This document shows, piece by piece, positions 61,460-64,000 of a DNA stretch of 64,000 nucleotides (its first letter is position 1; each line of letters opens with the position of its first letter). The notes under the pieces were generated by a model. That model made no database searches. It had not been told where the DNA came from and saw nothing but the letters and a program-made list of their open reading frames with translations. This DNA is from Prevotella sp. 10(H) (lineage in GTDB: Bacteria > Bacteroidota > Bacteroidia > Bacteroidales > Dysgonomonadaceae): the NCBI RefSeq assembly GCF_000711235.1, contig NZ_JOMI01000007.1:682001-746000 (forward strand). The letters are read 5' to 3'. The position numbers and the translations under genes were made by a program.

Positions 61460-62695
61460 TTATTTTACTTTGAAGAATCCGGCGACAAAGTTAGTCAAAA
61501 CTCCCGCTCCTTTTTCAGCGGTTGCTGTTTTTGGGTCTACTTTATATATAAAAGTCCTGCCGGAATTCTCTGTTATAGGTACATACACATATCCATCGTC
61601 TACCAAAACAGCGAAACGGCGTCCCCCATTTCCGTTATGGACAGGTATTTCTTTTATATCCGTTACTGTCTGATTCTTCAAGTCGATAATGCAACACTTC
61701 AAGTCATTATCTTTCCAGCGATGTTCTTTTGCCGTCATATTTTTTATAGTACTGACTTCCGCAAATAGCAGATCGTCGCCTATATATTTTATATGTATTG
61801 GTTTCAATCCTCCCGATTTGGCTTCAAAGTCGAAATAGTAATCGTCAAATTCAGTTGTTCCCTCAGGTATACGCAGAAAAGCAGCCGTCTTTGTAGCCTG
61901 TGAAAAACCGTTTGCAATGGAAGAATTAGACATGATATAGACATTTCCCGTTTCATCTTTAAATAAGCCGTTATGGGCATACCACGAACCTGCAGGCCCT
62001 GTACGGGTATCTTTCATCAACTTTTTAAATGTCATATCGGGATATGAGTAAACGGCTACATATGCTGTGTCGGTATACTTTGTTTCATAGTCTTTTGGAT
62101 TCATATGAAAATAGGTCATATATATATTATCTCCACTGCGGCATAGTCCTGTAGGGCTTGGCCATTCCAGTGATGAAATAGGCGCTATAGGTGTGCTCGT
62201 GCGTTTGGATATCGAGATACCGTCGATATCTACCTCATAAAATGTTATCATGTCACCGCTTTCGGCATTATCCGGTATTTCCATGCCAAGCATCGACTGA
62301 TTGTCTATCTGCGAAAATAATCTCAAAGATTCATCGAAGCTGAACTGATCTTTTTCATATAGCAACCCGTCAGTTCCCCTTACCACTCCTGTGGCGTTGG
62401 TAACGCCTAGTCCACCCACACAAAAGATAGTTTGGTTACCTTGTTCATAGTCATGGAATCCGTTTTGTTCGATACCTTTATTCACTGCATTTATAGTACC
62501 GGACATAAGGTCGTCGGTGGTAACAATATAGTAAGCGGTTGTAGTTCCGGTTGTTATACCCAGTGCCAAAACATAGGGCCGGTTCGGTATATCTTCCCCT
62601 TTATCATCGAATTCGTCGCATGATGTTGTGAAAAGCATTATGCAACAAGAGAAAGCAAGTAAAAGTGTTTTATTTATATATTTATTATTCATCAT
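61460..62695 (-). CDS. DUF4374-family lipoprotein
   Basis: A 411-aa surface or periplasmic lipoprotein: signal peptide with lipobox FTTSC, Cys at residue 26, then a beta-propeller-like body with regular short strand motifs. The PYVLALGITTGTTTAYYIVTTDDLMSGTIN start is typical of DUF4374, a family restricted to Bacteroidota and commonly placed between a TonB receptor and a PepSY protein. It may bind the ligand imported by the receptor (inference). Start codons at 62695 and 62692 are both possible. Confidence 0.85.
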   Translation of the reverse strand: MMNNKYINKTLLLAFSCCIMLFTTSCDEFDDKGEDIPNRPYVLALGITTGTTTAYYIVTTDDLMSGTINAVNKGIEQNGFHDYEQGNQTIFCVGGLGVTNATGVVRGTDGLLYEKDQFSFDESLRLFSQIDNQSMLGMEIPDNAESGDMITFYEVDIDGISISKRTSTPIAPISSLEWPSPTGLCRSGDNIYMTYFHMNPKDYETKYTDTAYVAVYSYPDMTFKKLMKDTRTGPAGSWYAHNGLFKDETGNVYIMSNSSIANGFSQATKTAAFLRIPEGTTEFDDYYFDFEAKSGGLKPIHIKYIGDDLLFAEVSTIKNMTAKEHRWKDNDLKCCIIDLKNQTVTDIKEIPVHNGNGGRRFAVLVDDGYVYVPITENSGRTFIYKVDPKTATAEKGAGVLTNFVAGFFKVK

Positions 62696-62713
62696 TCTAA
62701 TTTCTAAATGGTT

Positions 62714-64000
62714 TTATTTCAAAAAGTAACGCAATTTAAGATTGAATGCACGTCCCGGTTTCTGCAATCTGTAATTGTCATATAGTTTCGTGTCTGTGAA
62801 ATTGGTACATTCTACTATTACGCTGTATTTTCCCCCCTGCATGGTATATCCCAAGGATATGTCATGCGAAGTCTGCTCCGGAATAACTTTCTTAGAGGCT
62901 TTTGCTCCCATTCCCGGAAATGAGAGATAATATTTCCATACATAATTTAATGAATAATCCAGAGATAATTCGGTATCTTTCATTGCAATGTCCTGAAAGC
63001 GAAGCCCTATATCTCCATGTCCGAAAATGTAAGGTATATTAGGTATCCGACGTTTGTAATTTACATTTTCAAACACGTCGTTTCCTACATACGAACCCTC
63101 TCTTTTTTCATATTTCTGCACATCTTTAATATCCTGATAGGTAAAGTTTACTCCAGCCTGTAATAGTCTTTTGAATTGATATTTTAATCCGCCTTCTACA
63201 CCTTTTGTGCGCACTTTACCCATATTCTTATAACTGGTAACGGCTGTGGCGGTAGATACATCTTTCAGAATGAAGTCTTTTGTATCCCTATAGATAAGAT
63301 TAGTCTCCACATAGAGAGTATGTTCTTTAAAGATTTGCTCGAATATGAAGCCAAGATTGGCATTATTGCTGCTTTCGGGCTTCAGGTCGGGATTGCGTTG
63401 CTGAACAAGGCCGTCACCGAACATTTCTGAACTTTCGGGCAAACGGTATGCCTTTTCATAAGATAGTTTTCCTTGTAGTTTGGGTAAAATGAAATATGTA
63501 AAAGCTGCCCCGTAGCCGAAATTGGTTTTACTGTCTGTCAATTTCTCCAGACTTTGGTTGCTCAAATATTGATTCTCTATCTTGTAAGTAGAACTATTCG
63601 TGGTGTACATTTTTCCGAATACATTTGCATTCCATCTGTCATATTTTATCTGCCAGCCCAGTCCGGTAATATTTTTAGTCAGTTTCTGAGGAATTTTGTT
63701 TGATTCATTTTCAGGGTCTACTGCATCGTGGATTTTCCTGTTGAGAGAAGAGAATACATGATTGAGTGTAACGGACTGATGATTATCTATCATATAACTT
63801 AGGTTGGCATTGGCCAGCCATTCCCTGTTTTTTATCTTCGAATCGGTATATGCTCTTTCTCCTTTCGCTTTTTTTTCTGCCCATTCTCCCAGCCAATTAT
63901 AATTGCGTGCAAGTGTATCTATACTGAATGAGTTTACCATACTGTATGCCCCATATAACGAGGCAGATAGTCCTTCCACAAACAAATCTTCTTTTTTGTA
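62714..64000 (-). CDS. TonB-dependent outer-membrane receptor (5' end outside the window)
   Basis: The C-terminal ~430 residues of a TonB receptor beta-barrel. Alternating strands and the phrase AYRLPESSEMFGDGLVQQRNPDLKPESSNNANLGF are typical of siderophore/haem receptors, as is the end GRAFNLKLRYFLK, whose final aromatic strand is the BAM signal. The frame is open to the last base of the window, so the plug domain and start are missing. It is followed 18 bp later by the DUF4374 gene. The ligand is not determinable; linkage with PepSY points to iron or haem. Confidence 0.9.
   Translation of the reverse strand, partial: YKKEDLFVEGLSASLYGAYSMVNSFSIDTLARNYNWLGEWAEKKAKGERAYTDSKIKNREWLANANLSYMIDNHQSVTLNHVFSSLNRKIHDAVDPENESNKIPQKLTKNITGLGWQIKYDRWNANVFGKMYTTNSSTYKIENQYLSNQSLEKLTDSKTNFGYGAAFTYFILPKLQGKLSYEKAYRLPESSEMFGDGLVQQRNPDLKPESSNNANLGFIFEQIFKEHTLYVETNLIYRDTKDFILKDVSTATAVTSYKNMGKVRTKGVEGGLKYQFKRLLQAGVNFTYQDIKDVQKYEKREGSYVGNDVFENVNYKRRIPNIPYIFGHGDIGLRFQDIAMKDTELSLDYSLNYVWKYYLSFPGMGAKASKKVIPEQTSHDISLGYTMQGGKYSVIVECTNFTDTKLYDNYRLQKPGRAFNLKLRYFLK

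Overview
The window comes from a Bacteroidota chromosome, most likely of the order Bacteroidales. Dysgonomonadaceae or Porphyromonadaceae-like is my best guess, but no rRNA is present to test it. The pointers are: AT-rich DNA; repeated TAnnTTTG (-7) boxes upstream of genes, some with a TTG/TTTG (-33) box 19-20 bp further up; a short 286-aa primary sigma factor without region 1.1; few Shine-Dalgarno sequences; and many Bacteroidota-type families (DUF4294, DUF4374, WbqC, MtaB, a TonB receptor). I see no prophage, insertion sequence, CRISPR array, tRNA or rRNA.

Layout. 1-6.1 kb: housekeeping genes (end of an MltD-like transglycosylase, uvrA, prfA, pyrF), with a 500-bp gap between uvrA and prfA that looks like a non-coding RNA locus. 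6.2-9.1 kb: an AraC regulator with zinc-ribbon and effector-binding domains, a protein of unknown function, a free-standing effector-binding (GyrI-like) protein and a VOC protein. 9.1-11.7 kb: a nitrogen operon on the minus strand (outer-membrane protein, P-II, AmtB). 12-16.5 kb: an unknown membrane-anchored protein, an RsmI-like methyltransferase, a GT-C type membrane protein and an RsmF-like rRNA methyltransferase.

16.5-30.9 kb is the main accessory region: a 15-gene minus-strand surface-polysaccharide operon. It runs from an ABC exporter (Wzm/Wzt) through a pyruvyltransferase-family protein, a nonulosonate (sialic-acid-like) module (NeuB-type synthase and a cytidylyltransferase fused to a KdsC-like phosphatase), a DUF115/GT42-like candidate transferase, an acetyltransferase, three GT2 glycosyltransferases, a sugar aminotransferase, WbqC, a second aminotransferase-like protein and two more GT2s. 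The synthase, phosphatase and cytidylyltransferase together are enough in principle for CMP-Kdn from mannose-6-phosphate.

31-43.3 kb: a repeat-rich small lipoprotein, an acyl-CoA synthetase, mtaB with an LpxL-type acyltransferase and a GT2 in an overlapping operon, a DUF4294 protein, rpoD, a Deg/HtrA protease, a GT-C type membrane protein and a sodium:solute symporter. 43.4-48.2 kb: an intergenic cluster of dispersed repeats, alaS, and divergently an M23 peptidase and a MerR regulator, then a SnoaL-like protein. 48.2-52.7 kb: a three-gene O-acylation module (SGNH protein, LysM-containing SGNH protein, MBOAT acyltransferase). 52.9-57.3 kb: a Nim-like flavoprotein, a small membrane protein, a beta-barrel-like protein and topoisomerase IV subunit A. 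57.4-60.3 kb: an FkbM methyltransferase, a lone LytTR protein, an NAGPA-like membrane protein and a PaaI-type thioesterase. 60.3-64 kb: an iron/haem-type uptake operon (TonB receptor cut by the window end, DUF4374 lipoprotein, PepSY membrane protein).

Non-coding elements of note are three copies of a ~30-bp dispersed repeat, a shared tandem-repeat leader directly before two start codons, a GC-rich palindromic repeat that has become the C-terminal tail of WbqC, and several intrinsic terminators.
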